NCBI RefSeq assembly: GCF_000518705.1
Contig: NZ_JAEC01000007.1
Location: 1-64,000, forward strand
DNA length: 64,000 nt
Direction of reading: 5' to 3'
Source of the DNA: Shewanella colwelliana ATCC 39565
Lineage (GTDB): Bacteria; Pseudomonadota; Gammaproteobacteria; Enterobacterales; Shewanellaceae
The position numbers and the translations under genes were made by a program. The notes under the pieces were generated by a model, which was not told the DNA's origin, searched no databases, and worked only from the letters and a program-made list of their open reading frames with translations. Shown here piece after piece: positions 22,499 to 32,866 of the stretch. Position 1 is the stretch's first letter. The number at the start of each line of letters is the position of its first letter.

Positions 22499-23077
22499 AT
22501 GAGTGGACAGATAAGTGATCAACAACTAGTTGAACGTGTTCAACAAGGAGATAAAAACGCCTTTAACCTGCTGGTACAAAAATACCAGAGTAAAGTCATC
22601 AACCTGATATCACGTTATGTACGTAATCAGGCCGATGTGGCAGATGTGGCTCAAGAGGCGTTTATTAAAGCCTACCGCGCATTGCCTAATTTTAGAGGGG
22701 AAAGTGCTTTTTACACTTGGTTGTACCGAATTGCAGTCAATACTGCAAAAAATCATTTAGTGGCACAAGGCCGGCGAGCGCCAGCCAACGATGTCGATGC
22801 AGAAGAAGCCGAATATTATGATGGCAGTGATGCGCTTAAAGAGTTTGCCTCTCCAGAGCGTTTAATGCTGTCAGATGAAATTCAGAAAGTGGTTTTCGAT
22901 ACATTAGACAACTTGCCTGAAGAGTTAAAAATGGCAATCTCGCTGCGAGAGCTTGATGGCATGAGCTACGAAGAGATTGCTAATGTGATGGAGTGTCCTG
23001 TGGGTACCGTGAGATCGCGGATCTTTCGTGCTCGGGAAGCCATTGATAAGCAGCTACAGCCGTTGCTGGAGCGCTAA
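22499..23077 (+). CDS. rpoE: Extracytoplasmic stress sigma factor RpoE
   Basis: ECF sigma factor of 192 residues that responds to envelope stress. Region 2 has DVAQEAFIKAYRALPNFRGESAF and region 4 has ELDGMSYEEIANVMECPVGTVRSRIFRAREAI. The start MSGQISDQQLVERVQQGD follows the family. First gene of rpoE-rseA-rseB-rseC. Confidence 0.96.
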   Translation: MSGQISDQQLVERVQQGDKNAFNLLVQKYQSKVINLISRYVRNQADVADVAQEAFIKAYRALPNFRGESAFYTWLYRIAVNTAKNHLVAQGRRAPANDVDAEEAEYYDGSDALKEFASPERLMLSDEIQKVVFDTLDNLPEELKMAISLRELDGMSYEEIANVMECPVGTVRSRIFRAREAIDKQLQPLLER

Positions 23078-23116
23078 ATAGTTTATATAAGTTCATTAAA
23101 TTTGAATGGGTGATAA

Positions 23117-23719
23117 ATGGATAAATTAGGTCAGGAGTGGGTATCCGCTGCCGTCGATGGCGAAGTCGACAAGCAGATGATGGCTGAATTAGCTGCCGAT
23201 ACGGATTCACATGAACAGTGGCGTGATTATCACATCATAGGTGATGCAATGCGTGGCGAACTGCCCAAGGTGCTCGATCTCGACTTGAGTGCCAACATTG
23301 CTGCAGCTATTGAAAACGAACCTACGATTATCGCACCAAAAGCTGCGCCGCAGACTGATGTCGCGACGAAGAAGTTAGCCAATGTGATTCCAATGTTTAA
23401 GCAGTTTGGGCAGTATGCCATCGCTGCAAGTGTTGCATTAGTCGCTGTCGTTGGTGTGCAAAATTATAATCAATCGCCAGAAATCGACGCGTCGCCTTTA
23501 CCTGTATTAAATACGCGTCCATTGATTGGTAGCGCGTCGCCAGTCAGCTTGCAAACGGGGCCAGTGCAACAGAATCAAAGCTTCACTAACGATCAAATGA
23601 TGGAGCAGCGTCATCGCATTAATACCTACATTCAAGATCATATGCTCCAACAAAGATTGAATAATAGTGACAAAATAGAGGACAATAGTGACTTAGTGCC
23701 GGTTCCGGTGAATCACTAG
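23117..23719 (+). CDS. rseA: Anti-sigma-E factor RseA
   Basis: 200 residues. The N-terminal cytoplasmic domain (EWVSAAVDGEVDKQMMAELA, WRDYHIIGDAMRGE) binds RpoE, one membrane segment follows (about 95-110, QYAIAASVALVAVVGVQ), and the rest is periplasmic, where DegS cuts it under stress. It follows rpoE by 39 bases. Confidence 0.92.
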   Translation: MDKLGQEWVSAAVDGEVDKQMMAELAADTDSHEQWRDYHIIGDAMRGELPKVLDLDLSANIAAAIENEPTIIAPKAAPQTDVATKKLANVIPMFKQFGQYAIAASVALVAVVGVQNYNQSPEIDASPLPVLNTRPLIGSASPVSLQTGPVQQNQSFTNDQMMEQRHRINTYIQDHMLQQRLNNSDKIEDNSDLVPVPVNH

Positions 23720-23786
23720 AAGCTATTACAATCCCTTGTGCTTGCTAAATTGCAGTACAAGGGGGTGCATTTTTTAAGGAGTTAGC

Positions 23787-24716
23787 TTGCGTCTTATCTG
23801 GTTGGCCCTGATTGTCCTTGCTCTGCCCAGCTCTGCTGAAGAGTTGTCTGCAAAAGCTTGGTTGGAAAATATGAGTCTGGCCCTAAAAGGGCAAGAGTTC
23901 AAAATGTCTTTGATCCAGCTGCAAGCGGATCACATTCGTCCCCTCGTTTATATCCACGGAAAAGTTGAGCAACAGGAAGTTGCCTTCCTCGAACATCTCA
24001 ATGGACCGCCAAAGAATGCTGTTAGAGTCGGTGATACCGTTACGTTTATTGAGCATGATCAGCCTGCGTATAGCGTACAAGCCAACCGAATTCAAGGTGT
24101 GTTACCGCCAGCATTTGCCGGTGATATTTCAGTATTAGAAGCAGGCTACCAGTTTGTATTAGGTGGAAGAAGTCGCCTTGCTGGGCGCCCTAGTCAACTT
24201 GTACGTATTATCCCAAACGATGAAAATCGCTATGGCTATCAAGTGTGGCTTGATATGGATACTTATCTGCCATTGCGCTATGACATGCTTAATCTTGATA
24301 AACAGTTACTTGAGCAGATATTGGTTGTCGAGTTGATTGTGCTAGAAGAAGCCCCTGCTATTTTACACGAAGCCTATAAGCAAGATTGGCCTGCAATTAT
24401 GGCGCAACCAACGCGCGAAAAAGGCGATAACTGGCAATTTAAATGGTTACCACAAGGGTTTAAAATACTAGTCAAAGATAATCATAGATTGATTGGCAGT
24501 CATGAATCGGTGGAATATATTGCGCTCAGTGACGGGCTAGCCAACATTTCTGTATATGTCGCTCGGGCGGGAGATACAGCCATGCCAGAAGAGTTGATGA
24601 CCCGTAACGGCCTGTCTCTAGCGACCGAACGAGTTGGTAATGCAGAGGTGGTTGCTGTGGGTAAAGTGCCTGCAGAAACCTTAACCCGAATAGCTAAAAG
24701 CATTACCATAGAGTAA
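23787..24716 (+). CDS. rseB: Periplasmic regulator RseB
   Basis: 309 residues with a signal peptide (MRLIWLALIVLALPSSAEE). RseB binds the RseA periplasmic part and shields it from DegS; it resembles lipoprotein-carrier folds. The start is TTG, supported by AAGGAG about seven bases upstream. EHLNGPPKNAVR and the C-terminal MucB-like stretch GLANISVYVARAG are typical. Confidence 0.92.
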   Translation: MRLIWLALIVLALPSSAEELSAKAWLENMSLALKGQEFKMSLIQLQADHIRPLVYIHGKVEQQEVAFLEHLNGPPKNAVRVGDTVTFIEHDQPAYSVQANRIQGVLPPAFAGDISVLEAGYQFVLGGRSRLAGRPSQLVRIIPNDENRYGYQVWLDMDTYLPLRYDMLNLDKQLLEQILVVELIVLEEAPAILHEAYKQDWPAIMAQPTREKGDNWQFKWLPQGFKILVKDNHRLIGSHESVEYIALSDGLANISVYVARAGDTAMPEELMTRNGLSLATERVGNAEVVAVGKVPAETLTRIAKSITIE

Positions 24717-24723
24717 ATACCTG

Positions 24724-25191
24724 ATGATGGAAGAGGTGGCTAAGGTCATTGATTGCGACGCTGACGGTTGGGTTAGGGTCGAAGTTAAAGTTAAAAACGC
24801 ATGTAATCATTGTGAGAACAATGAATCTTGTGGCACCTCTGCTGTGTCTAAGGCTTTTTCACCAAAAGTTCAGCAATTCTCTGTGCAAGCCCAAGGCGAG
24901 TACCATACTGGTGAGCTACTTAAGTTAGGATTACCTGAAAGCGTCATTCTTAAAGCGGCAGCGATCGTGTATCTGTTGCCACTGCTTGGATTCTTTGTGG
25001 GCGCGAGTGTGGCGCGTTTTGCTTTTCCTGTGTTAGACATTGCTACAGGAGATGGTTTGATTGTGCTTGCAGCCCTTCTTGGGGGCGTTAGTGCATGGTT
25101 GTTAGGACGGCGCTGGGCGCGTAAGTTAGAAACCAATAGCCAGCCCATCATTCTGGGACGTTTGGGACAGACGCTTTCCACATCAAATTAA
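24724..25191 (+). CDS. rseC: RseC/MucC-family membrane protein
   Basis: 155 residues, inner membrane. The cytoplasmic N-terminus has four cysteines in CNHCENNESCGTSAVSKAF, and two hydrophobic segments follow (about 80-100 and 108-126). Family members are modest positive effectors of sigma-E and are linked to SoxR reduction. Two adjacent ATG codons at the start; it follows rseB by seven bases. Confidence 0.9.
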   Translation: MMEEVAKVIDCDADGWVRVEVKVKNACNHCENNESCGTSAVSKAFSPKVQQFSVQAQGEYHTGELLKLGLPESVILKAAAIVYLLPLLGFFVGASVARFAFPVLDIATGDGLIVLAALLGGVSAWLLGRRWARKLETNSQPIILGRLGQTLSTSN

Positions 25192-25310
25192 CCCTTAATT
25201 ACTGCCAAATTTTTATCGCTAGGCATGATTCCAATTGGTATTAGTGGCCTGATCGGGTACAATTCGGCACTTTTAGATTATTTTCAACTTGAGTTTAGTC
25301 ATTTCGCATA

Positions 25311-27101
25311 ATGAAGCATATTAGAAACTTTTCGATTATTGCCCATATTGACCACGGCAAATCAACCCTATCTGACCGTCTTATCCAAGATTGCGGTGGC
25401 TTGTCTGACCGCGAAATGGCGGCGCAAGTTTTGGATTCTATGGATCTTGAACGTGAGCGTGGTATTACCATTAAAGCCCAGGGTGTCACACTCGATTACA
25501 AGGCGAACGATGGTGAGACTTATCAGCTTAATTTTATTGATACGCCTGGCCATGTGGATTTTTCCTATGAGGTGTCGCGTTCACTTGCGGCCTGTGAAGG
25601 CGCACTGTTAGTCGTGGATGCAGGACAAGGTGTAGAAGCCCAAACGTTAGCAAACTGTTATACCGCATTGGAAATGGATCTACACGTGGTGCCAATCTTG
25701 AATAAGATTGACCTACCGCAAGCTGATCCTGAGCGCGTAGCCGAAGAGATTGAAGATATCGTTGGGATTGAAGCCACCGATGCTGTGCGTTGCTCTGCTA
25801 AAACCGGTGTTGGGATTAACGAAGTCCTAGAGACAATTGTTGCACAAATTCCACCACCAGAGGGCGATCCAGAAGCGCCGCTGCAAGCGCTGATCATTGA
25901 CTCTTGGTTTGACAGCTATCTGGGGGTTGTATCGCTGGTGCGCATTAAGAACGGTTCGCTGAAGAAAGGCGATAAGTTTAAAGTAATGTCGACCGGTCAA
26001 ACTCACACCGCTGATCGTGTTGGCATTTTTACACCGAAACAAACCGATACTGGTGCATTGAACACTGGCGAAGTCGGTTTTGTTATTGCGGGTATTAAAG
26101 AGATCCACGGTGCGCCAGTGGGGGATACCTTAACCTTAGCCAAGCATGGTGCAGAAAAGCCGCTACCTGGTTTTAAAAAGGTTAAGCCGCAGGTTTATGC
26201 CGGTGTTTTCCCTATTTCAACTGATGACTATGAAAACTTCCGTGATGCACTCAATAAATTAAGCCTTAATGATGCATCGCTGTTTTTTGAGCCAGAAACA
26301 TCATCAGCGCTTGGTTTTGGTTTCCGTATTGGTTACCTCGGTCTGCTGCACATGGAGATTATTCAAGAGCGTCTAGAGCGTGAATATAATCTTGACCTGA
26401 TCACTACTGCGCCAACAGTGGTTTACGAAGTAGTGACCACCAAAGGTGACACTATCTACGTTGACAACCCGTCAGATCTGCCAGCACTGAATAATATCGA
26501 AGAGATGCGTGAGCCGATTGTTGAAACCAACATTTTGGTGCCTAAAGAGTATTTAGGTAACGTGATCACCCTTTGTGTTGAAAAGCGTGGTGTGCAAACG
26601 AATATGGTGTACCACGGTAATCAAGTGGCGATCACCTATGATATGCCAATGGCTGAAGTTGTGATGGATTTCTTCGATCGCCTAAAGTCAACCAGTCGGG
26701 GTTATGCGTCGCTTGAATATAACTTCAAGCGTTTTGAGCCTGCAGACATGGTACGTCTTGATGTGTTGATTAACGGTGACCGCGTCGATGCGTTAGCGAT
26801 GATTTTGCATAAGACGAATGTGCGTTACCAAGGTCTAGCCTTGGTGAATAAGATGAAAGAGCTTATTCCACGCCAGATGTTTGATATTGCCATTCAGGCG
26901 GCTATCGGTAGCCAAATTATTGCCCGTTCTTCGGTTAAAGCGCTACGTAAAGACGTAACGGCTAAATGTTACGGCGGTGACGTATCGCGTAAGAAGAAAC
27001 TGCTTAATAAGCAGAAAGAGGGTAAGAAACGCATGAAGCAGGTGGGTAACGTTGAAGTGCCACAAGAGGCCTTCCTTGCGGTGCTTAAGCTGAACGAATA
27101 G
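25311..27101 (+). CDS. lepA: Elongation factor 4 (LepA)
   Basis: Ribosome-associated GTPase of 596 residues, the normal size. G1 is [18 protein letters not shown]3 DTPGHVDF, G4 NKIDLP. The C-terminal LepA domain ends [20 protein letters not shown]. It is followed by a terminator-like hairpin but lies in the conserved order lepA-lepB-rnc-era. Confidence 0.97.
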   Translation: MKHIRNFSIIAHIDHGKSTLSDRLIQDCGGLSDREMAAQVLDSMDLERERGITIKAQGVTLDYKANDGETYQLNFIDTPGHVDFSYEVSRSLAACEGALLVVDAGQGVEAQTLANCYTALEMDLHVVPILNKIDLPQADPERVAEEIEDIVGIEATDAVRCSAKTGVGINEVLETIVAQIPPPEGDPEAPLQALIIDSWFDSYLGVVSLVRIKNGSLKKGDKFKVMSTGQTHTADRVGIFTPKQTDTGALNTGEVGFVIAGIKEIHGAPVGDTLTLAKHGAEKPLPGFKKVKPQVYAGVFPISTDDYENFRDALNKLSLNDASLFFEPETSSALGFGFRIGYLGLLHMEIIQERLEREYNLDLITTAPTVVYEVVTTKGDTIYVDNPSDLPALNNIEEMREPIVETNILVPKEYLGNVITLCVEKRGVQTNMVYHGNQVAITYDMPMAEVVMDFFDRLKSTSRGYASLEYNFKRFEPADMVRLDVLINGDRVDALAMILHKTNVRYQGLALVNKMKELIPRQMFDIAIQAAIGSQIIARSSVKALRKDVTAKCYGGDVSRKKKLLNKQKEGKKRMKQVGNVEVPQEAFLAVLKLNE

Positions 27102-27140
27102 TAACTGTTGAGTTAATATTTGTTAATAGTGATTGATATA

Positions 27141-27168
27141 GAGCGCCGCGGTTTGCGGCGCTTTCGTT
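27141..27168 (+). terminator. Hairpin after lepA
   Basis: GAGCGCCGC pairs with GCGGCGCTTT around a short loop; the T-run is weak (CTTTCGTTGTT), so termination may be partial, allowing read-through to lepB. Confidence 0.6.
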
Positions 27169-27248
27169 GTTAAAGTATAAATGAGTTATTCGTGCGTAAG
27201 ATAACGAGTCTTATGCCAATATTCTTATTTTTCAGGAGTTAGTTAGCT

Positions 27249-28166
27249 ATGGCAGCTTATTTTTCCCTTATTTTAGTCTTGGTGACCTTAGGCAGTGGGT
27301 TGATCTGGATGTTTGATGCCTTTGTGTTGGCGCCTAAACGTCAGCAAAAATTGGCAATTGCTCAAGCGGGACAAGCGGATATCAGTGAAGAGAGTGCTGA
27401 AAAAATTGTACGTGAGTCGGCGATTGTCGAAACGTCGCGTTCCATTTTTCCAGTGATCGCTTTTGTATTGATTTTACGCTCATTCATCTACGAGCCTTTC
27501 CAGATACCATCGGGCTCTATGATGCCGACACTGCTTGTTGGTGATTTTATTTTAGTTGAGAAGTTTACCTACGGATTGAAAGATCCGGTTTGGCGTAGTC
27601 AGCTTGTGGAAACGGGCAAGCCTGAACGCGGCGACGTAGCTGTGTTTAAATACCCAGAAAACCCAAAGATTGATTACATTAAGCGTGTGGTCGGTTTACC
27701 TGGCGATCGCATCGTTTATCGCAATAAAGATCTCTATATTCAAAAAGCGTGTCCGACGGGCGAAACTGATTGTCCTAAGCTTGTGAAGATTGAACGTGTT
27801 GGCGTTAACCAAGGTGAGTTTAACCAAGATAATATCCCGCTTCTGCGTTACAAAGAGCAGTTAGGTAATGTGACTCATGACATCTTAATTAATCCCGGTC
27901 GTGGTGAGCCAACATCCTATTATTACCGTGAGAACAATCTGTCAGTTGGTGAGTTTGTCGTGCCTCAAGGACAATATTTTGTCATGGGTGATAACCGTGA
28001 TAACAGTACAGATTCTCGTTTTTGGGGCTTTGTACCTGAAGCGAATCTTGTTGGTAAAGCCGTGGCTATTTGGATTAGCTTCGAATTTGAGCGTAGTAAA
28101 GCCGATTTCTTGCCAACGTGGATCCCAACAGGCGTTCGTTTTAATCGTGTAGGCGGTATTGTGTAA
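27249..28166 (+). CDS. lepB: Signal peptidase I
   Basis: Inner-membrane serine protease that removes signal peptides. 305 residues with two N-terminal membrane segments (about 3-25 and 65-80). Catalytic S90 in [10 protein letters not shown] and the general base K145 in [12 protein letters not shown] are present, as is [17 protein letters not shown]. The stop lies one base before the rnc start. Confidence 0.96.
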   Translation: MAAYFSLILVLVTLGSGLIWMFDAFVLAPKRQQKLAIAQAGQADISEESAEKIVRESAIVETSRSIFPVIAFVLILRSFIYEPFQIPSGSMMPTLLVGDFILVEKFTYGLKDPVWRSQLVETGKPERGDVAVFKYPENPKIDYIKRVVGLPGDRIVYRNKDLYIQKACPTGETDCPKLVKIERVGVNQGEFNQDNIPLLRYKEQLGNVTHDILINPGRGEPTSYYYRENNLSVGEFVVPQGQYFVMGDNRDNSTDSRFWGFVPEANLVGKAVAIWISFEFERSKADFLPTWIPTGVRFNRVGGIV

Positions 28167-28167
28167 C

Positions 28168-28845
28168 ATGGAACCGATTAAGAATTTTCCACGTTTGTGC
28201 AGAACTTTAGGCTATGAGTTCAATAATATTGCGCTATTGGAACAAGCATTAACCCACAGAAGTGCGGCCAGTAAGCACAATGAGCGGCTAGAATTTTTGG
28301 GTGATTCGATACTCTCTATTGTGGTGTCAGATGCCTTGTACCATCAGTTTCCAAAGGCAACTGAGGGCGATTTGAGTCGTATGCGTGCGACTTTAGTGTG
28401 CGGCAAGATGTTGGCTGAAATAGGCAAAGAGTTTAAGTTAGGTGATTACCTAAAATTAGGGCCTGGCGAATTAAAAAGTGGTGGTTTTCGCCGCGAATCG
28501 ATTTTGGCCGATGCAGTGGAAGCCATTATTGGTGCTATCTATCTCGACTCAGATATCGAAGTTTGCCGTGCGTTAGTACTAAACTGGTATAAGAGCCGTT
28601 TGGCGACGATTGAACCCGTTAACCAAAAAGATCCCAAAACCCTGCTGCAGGAACAACTTCAGGGCTTTAAAAAACCGCTACCTGTATACAAGGTTGTTAA
28701 TATCAGTGGCGAAGCCCATGCGCAAACTTTTACCGTTGAGTGTAAAGTTGAGCAACTTAAAGATGCAGTGATTGGTATTGCCAATTCACGCAGAAAAGCG
28801 GAACAGATTGCCGCAGCAGAAGTGTTGGAGCGTATTAAACGATGA
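28168..28845 (+). CDS. rnc: Ribonuclease III
   Basis: Double-stranded-RNA endonuclease for rRNA and mRNA processing. The start [15 protein letters not shown] is the ATG right after the lepB stop; an in-frame TTG nine bases earlier is not needed. The signature is [11 protein letters not shown], and the C-terminal dsRNA-binding domain ([13 protein letters not shown] ... [13 protein letters not shown]) is complete. About 225 residues. Confidence 0.96.
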   Translation: MEPIKNFPRLCRTLGYEFNNIALLEQALTHRSAASKHNERLEFLGDSILSIVVSDALYHQFPKATEGDLSRMRATLVCGKMLAEIGKEFKLGDYLKLGPGELKSGGFRRESILADAVEAIIGAIYLDSDIEVCRALVLNWYKSRLATIEPVNQKDPKTLLQEQLQGFKKPLPVYKVVNISGEAHAQTFTVECKVEQLKDAVIGIANSRRKAEQIAAAEVLERIKR

Positions 28846-29837
28846 GTAACAAACCAGAGCAACCGCAAGGCAGTAACGAGCCAAGTTTAGATGAACTATT
28901 GGCGCGTATGAATAGCGGTGCCAGTGGTAGTCAATATGATGTGACCTACTGTGGCATGGTTGCTATCGTGGGACGACCCAATGTCGGTAAGTCGACATTA
29001 CTGAATAAGTTGCTGGGGCAGAAGATATCCATTACCTCTAAGAAACCACAGACAACACGCCATCGCATTATGGGGATCCATACCGTTGGGCCACGTCAGG
29101 TGGTGTTTATTGACACGCCGGGTCTGCACATCGAAGAGAAACGCGCCATCAACCGTTTGATGAACCGTGCGGCGGCAAGCTCCTTGGCTGAAGTGAGCCT
29201 AGTGGTCTTTGTGGTCGACGGCCTCAACTGGACTGCTGATGATGAGATGGTGCTGAAAAAGTTACAGAGTCGCGACGATGGCCGAAAAACCGTGCTGGCC
29301 ATCAACAAAGTGGATAACATCAAAGATAAAGAAGCGCTATTTCCGCATCTGCAGGAACTTTCGGCCAAATTTGAGTTTGATGAGATTTTACCGATTTCGG
29401 CAACCCAAGGGACCAACGTACAGCGCATCATGGATATGGCCATTGAGTCTGTGCCTGAGTCACCGCATTACTTCCCAGAAGATTACGTGACTGACCGCTC
29501 GCAAAAGTTCATGGCGTCTGAAATTGTCCGAGAAAAACTGATGCGTTTTTTAGGGGACGAATTGCCCTATGATGCAACCGTTGAGATTGAACAGTTTAAG
29601 ATGATGGAAAATGGCGTCTATCAGATTAATGCCTTAATCTTGGTTGAGCGAGAAACCCAAAAGCGGATGGTGATCGGTAACAAAGGTGAACGTATTCGTA
29701 CTATTGCCACCCAAGCACGTCTTGATATGGAGGTCTTGTTTGATAATAAGGTGTTCTTAGAGGTGTGGGTCAAAGTGAAATCTGGTTGGGCTGATGATGA
29801 GCGTGCACTACGGTCATTGGGTTATGGCGAAGAATAA
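28842..29837 (+). CDS. era: Ribosome-assembly GTPase Era
   Basis: 331 residues, a slightly extended N-terminus relative to E. coli (301). G1 [13 protein letters not shown]3 DTPG, G4 NKVD and the C-terminal KH domain ([23 protein letters not shown]) are all visible. It binds 16S rRNA during 30S maturation. The start overlaps the rnc stop by four bases. Confidence 0.96.
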   Translation: MSNKPEQPQGSNEPSLDELLARMNSGASGSQYDVTYCGMVAIVGRPNVGKSTLLNKLLGQKISITSKKPQTTRHRIMGIHTVGPRQVVFIDTPGLHIEEKRAINRLMNRAAASSLAEVSLVVFVVDGLNWTADDEMVLKKLQSRDDGRKTVLAINKVDNIKDKEALFPHLQELSAKFEFDEILPISATQGTNVQRIMDMAIESVPESPHYFPEDYVTDRSQKFMASEIVREKLMRFLGDELPYDATVEIEQFKMMENGVYQINALILVERETQKRMVIGNKGERIRTIATQARLDMEVLFDNKVFLEVWVKVKSGWADDERALRSLGYGEE

Positions 29838-29858
29838 CGTCAAAATAACTCATTAATC

Positions 29859-29921
29859 AAAGGCTGAGATGGTGGATTGCAACAAAGGTTGTGATTGATT
29901 ATCTTGGCCTTTATTGTTTTT
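29859..29921 (+). terminator. Terminator-like hairpin between era and recO
   Basis: AAAGGC-TGAGAT pairs with ATCTTG-GCCTTT with small internal mismatches, followed by ATTGTTTTT. Confidence 0.5.
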
Positions 29922-29946
29922 ACCGTTCATTAAGAGAGTTGGGTTA

Positions 29947-30642
29947 ATGCTGCGAGGCTATGTACTACATACTCGTCCTTATAAAGAGTCTAGCGTGCTC
30001 GTTAATTTATTGGTCGATGGTCAAGGCCGAATTGATTGTGTTGCACGTGTCGGCAATGGAAAAACATCGATTAAGAGCATTTTACAACCCTTCCAACCAT
30101 TACTGTTTCAGCTGTCGGGCCGAAGCACCCTGAAAAACCTCTATCAAGTGGAAGCCGCAAGCCCACCAGTGCCGTTAATTGGCGATGTGAGTTTTGCTGG
30201 GTTTTATCTCAATGAACTGCTGGTGCGTTGTTTAAGTGTGGAACATGGTGGCGAACAGTTTTTCTTTGTTTACCATAAAACCTTAATGGCAATGGCAGCA
30301 GGCTTTAGCCAAGCACAATTACGCTATTTTGAGGTGGAGTTACTTAAAGAGTTAGGGGTTATGCCGTCGCTGAATAGTGACATAGAGCAGGCGCCGATAG
30401 TGGCAGACTTTTACTACCGTATTCTTTCAGAAGAGGGCTTTAGCACGGCTCTCGGGCCAAAAACTAACCATTATAGCGGTGAGATGTTATTGGCGCTGGA
30501 AACAGGTTGCCTACAAGAGGTCCATTTTAAACAGGCCAAGTTACTGATGCGGCAATTGCTGTCTATCATATTGGGCGACAAACCTCTTAAATCGCGCGCG
30601 TTATTTAACAAGGGCGTTAAGAAATCCTCGTATCATACGTAA
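29947..30642 (+). CDS. recO: DNA repair protein RecO
   Basis: RecFOR recombination mediator that loads RecA on SSB-coated DNA. I place the start at the ATG giving MLRGYVLHTRPYKESS, which matches the OB-fold N-terminus of the family; AGAGAG lies about ten bases upstream. About 231 residues. A zinc motif is not evident, as in other gammaproteobacterial RecO. Confidence 0.92.
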   Translation: MLRGYVLHTRPYKESSVLVNLLVDGQGRIDCVARVGNGKTSIKSILQPFQPLLFQLSGRSTLKNLYQVEAASPPVPLIGDVSFAGFYLNELLVRCLSVEHGGEQFFFVYHKTLMAMAAGFSQAQLRYFEVELLKELGVMPSLNSDIEQAPIVADFYYRILSEEGFSTALGPKTNHYSGEMLLALETGCLQEVHFKQAKLLMRQLLSIILGDKPLKSRALFNKGVKKSSYHT

Positions 30643-30732
30643 TTTGCGTCGAACCTAAGCAGTTTCAACTGGTTTTTCCCTTTGGCGTAAGTACAATAAG
30701 CGCAAACAACCCTACAAACTAAAGGACACTCC

Positions 30733-31470
30733 ATGAGCCGTATTCATTTGGGCGTTAACATTGATCATATCGCAACCTTACGCCAGGCCCGTGGCACAAA
30801 CTATCCAGACCCTGTGCACGCTGCTGCGGTAGCCGAACACGCGGGCGCTGAAGGGATCACGGTTCACCTTAGAGAAGATAGACGTCATATCATAGATCGT
30901 GATATCTATCTGCTTGCTAAAACTCTAAAAACCCGCATGAACTTCGAGATGGCGGTAACTGAAGAGATGTTGGATATTGCGTGTGACGTTAAGCCAACTT
31001 ATGTCTGCCTTGTGCCAGAAAAGCGCGAAGAGTTGACTACCGAAGGCGGCTTAGATGTCGCAGGCCAAATAGACAAAATTCGCGCTGCAGTAACACGTTT
31101 AGCTGCACACGGTATTAAAGTGTCACTGTTTATCGATGCTGATCCGACGCAGATCGATGCTACCGTCGCCGTTGGTGCTCCAGTGATTGAGTTACATACC
31201 GGTTGTTATGCAGATGCTGAAACCGATGAGGCTCAAGCGTTGGAGTTGGCGCGTATCACCAAAATGGCCACCTATGCGCACGGTAAGGGGCTAGTGGTTA
31301 ATGCAGGTCATGGACTTCACTACCACAACGTTAAGCCGATAGCAGCGATTCCTGAGCTGTATGAGCTCAATATTGGCCATGCCATTATCGCCCGCGCTGC
31401 CATTGATGGTTTAGACACTGCTGTGCGTGATATGAAGCAGCTGATGATAGCGGGACGTAATGGCGAGTAG
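30733..31470 (+). CDS. pdxJ: Pyridoxine 5'-phosphate synthase
   Basis: Last ring-forming step of pyridoxal phosphate synthesis. 245 residues with [20 protein letters not shown] at the N-terminus, HLREDRRHI and GHGLHYHN near the C-terminal part. AAAGGA precedes the ATG. It forms an operon-like pair with acpS. Confidence 0.96.
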   Translation: MSRIHLGVNIDHIATLRQARGTNYPDPVHAAAVAEHAGAEGITVHLREDRRHIIDRDIYLLAKTLKTRMNFEMAVTEEMLDIACDVKPTYVCLVPEKREELTTEGGLDVAGQIDKIRAAVTRLAAHGIKVSLFIDADPTQIDATVAVGAPVIELHTGCYADAETDEAQALELARITKMATYAHGKGLVVNAGHGLHYHNVKPIAAIPELYELNIGHAIIARAAIDGLDTAVRDMKQLMIAGRNGE

Positions 31471-31517
31471 TTTGAGCGGTTCGTTGTTTACATTCTAAGG
31501 CATTTACAGGAGCGGTT

Positions 31518-31916
31518 ATGATTGTTGGTTTAGGTACTGATATTGTTGAAATTGAACGTATCGAGCAGAGAGTACCTCAGGCTGGCGATCATGCTGCGCT
31601 TGCACAGTGCCGCTTGGCTAAGCGAGTACTCACTGAATCTGAGTTGATGATTTTCGTTAATGCCGCCCAACCTGCTCGCTATTTAGCCAAGCGTTTTGCT
31701 GCTAAAGAGGCAGCTGCTAAGGCGCTAGGCACAGGTATTGGCCGTGGCGTTTCTTTTCAGCATATTGAGGTCTGTAATGATACTAACGGTGCGCCTTTAG
31801 TGAATTTCACTGCTGGTGCGGCCGAGCGGTTAGCCTTGTTAGGTGGTATTAAGGGGCATCTGTCGATTGCAGACGAGAAGGACTATGCCACAGCGACGGT
31901 GATAATTGAGTCTTAA
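31518..31916 (+). CDS. acpS: Holo-[acyl-carrier-protein] synthase
   Basis: Transfers 4'-phosphopantetheine from CoA to ACP. 132 residues. The Mg-binding motifs GLGTDIVEIERIE and FAAKEAAAKALGTG are complete. AGGAG lies about seven bases before the ATG. Confidence 0.95.
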   Translation: MIVGLGTDIVEIERIEQRVPQAGDHAALAQCRLAKRVLTESELMIFVNAAQPARYLAKRFAAKEAAAKALGTGIGRGVSFQHIEVCNDTNGAPLVNFTAGAAERLALLGGIKGHLSIADEKDYATATVIIES

Positions 31917-32246
31917 CAACAAGTCGGTTAACTTGCCAATAATCACTTTTTAAAAAAAATATCTGCTTCTCCCTCAAAACTTTGCCCATCTTCTTACGAC
32001 CATTCTTGTCTGCGCAATACCACTTACCTTCAAGTACATGCTAGCAGTGCTATGTGAAAAGTTGCAGAGCCCTAACGTTTTGCTCTAGAAAAGCGATGTG
32101 TAATGCTTTAGGTTAGGCTAAATGATGCCGCTGTCACATGTCACTGCAGTTGAAGGTGTCTGTATAGGACTCAGCTGTTGGCGCTATAGCTAGTAGAGAT
32201 ACAACTGGTTGATGTAATAAAAATAATAAAATGATGGAGCATATTG
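31917..32246 (+). other. Intergenic, nothing recognised
   Basis: About 330 bases after acpS without a supported gene. No clear terminator, RNA or operator was found; only scattered AT-rich stretches. Confidence 0.4.
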
Positions 32247-32786
32247 ATGAAATCCGCTGTAGAGCAGTTATCCACTTATAAAAGTGTTCACCTTAATCCA
32301 ACCAATATAAAGACCCATTTTGTGGGGATTCCACTGATTATTTGGTCTGCATTTGTGATGCTAAACACTATCCCAATTAGTTTTTTAAAGTTAGACGATC
32401 CAACCTTAGTGCTTAATGTTGCAGGTGTATTTGCCATCGGCGTGTTGATCTATTACGCCAAATTGCACCTTAAGCTGGCGGTGGGTTTGGCATTGTTTAT
32501 TTTACCCGTACTGTACACCTCATATTTAGTGTCACAAATGGAGCCTGCATGGTTGATTGCAGTGAGTGTGTTTGTCATTGGGTGGGTTTTTCAATTAATT
32601 GGTCATAAGTACGAAAAGGCTAAACCTGCTTTTGTGGATGATTTAAACCAGTTATTGATTGGTCCGTTCTTTTTAATGGCAGAACTCTATTTTATGCTGG
32701 GATTAGAGAAGGGATTGGATAAGACGATAACACCGCTAGCAATCACTAAGCGAAGGGCAATAGAAGCCAGCAAAAAATCGGCTTAA
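32247..32786 (+). CDS. Mpo1-like (DUF962) membrane protein
   Basis: About 179 residues, several hydrophobic segments between 25 and 120. The family pattern YKSVHLNPTNIKTHFVGIPL near the N-terminus and WVFQLIGHKYEKAKPAF near 115 carry histidines that in yeast Mpo1 support Fe-dependent oxidation of 2-hydroxy fatty acids. The bacterial substrate is not known. The start is the ATG after a TTG, with GGAG about eight bases upstream. Confidence 0.8.
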   Translation: MKSAVEQLSTYKSVHLNPTNIKTHFVGIPLIIWSAFVMLNTIPISFLKLDDPTLVLNVAGVFAIGVLIYYAKLHLKLAVGLALFILPVLYTSYLVSQMEPAWLIAVSVFVIGWVFQLIGHKYEKAKPAFVDDLNQLLIGPFFLMAELYFMLGLEKGLDKTITPLAITKRRAIEASKKSA

Positions 32787-32802
32787 TAAAATGGATATCA
32801 TA

Positions 32803-32830
32803 AAAAAGGCGCTCATTGAGCGCCTTTTTT
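32803..32830. terminator. Bidirectional terminator
   Basis: AAAAAAGGCGCTC and GAGCGCCTTTTTT form a near-perfect inverted repeat with A/T runs on both sides, serving the convergent genes on either side. Confidence 0.9.
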
Positions 32831-32866
32831 ATAGGAAGGAATTAAGCATCATAGGTTGGTTTAGCG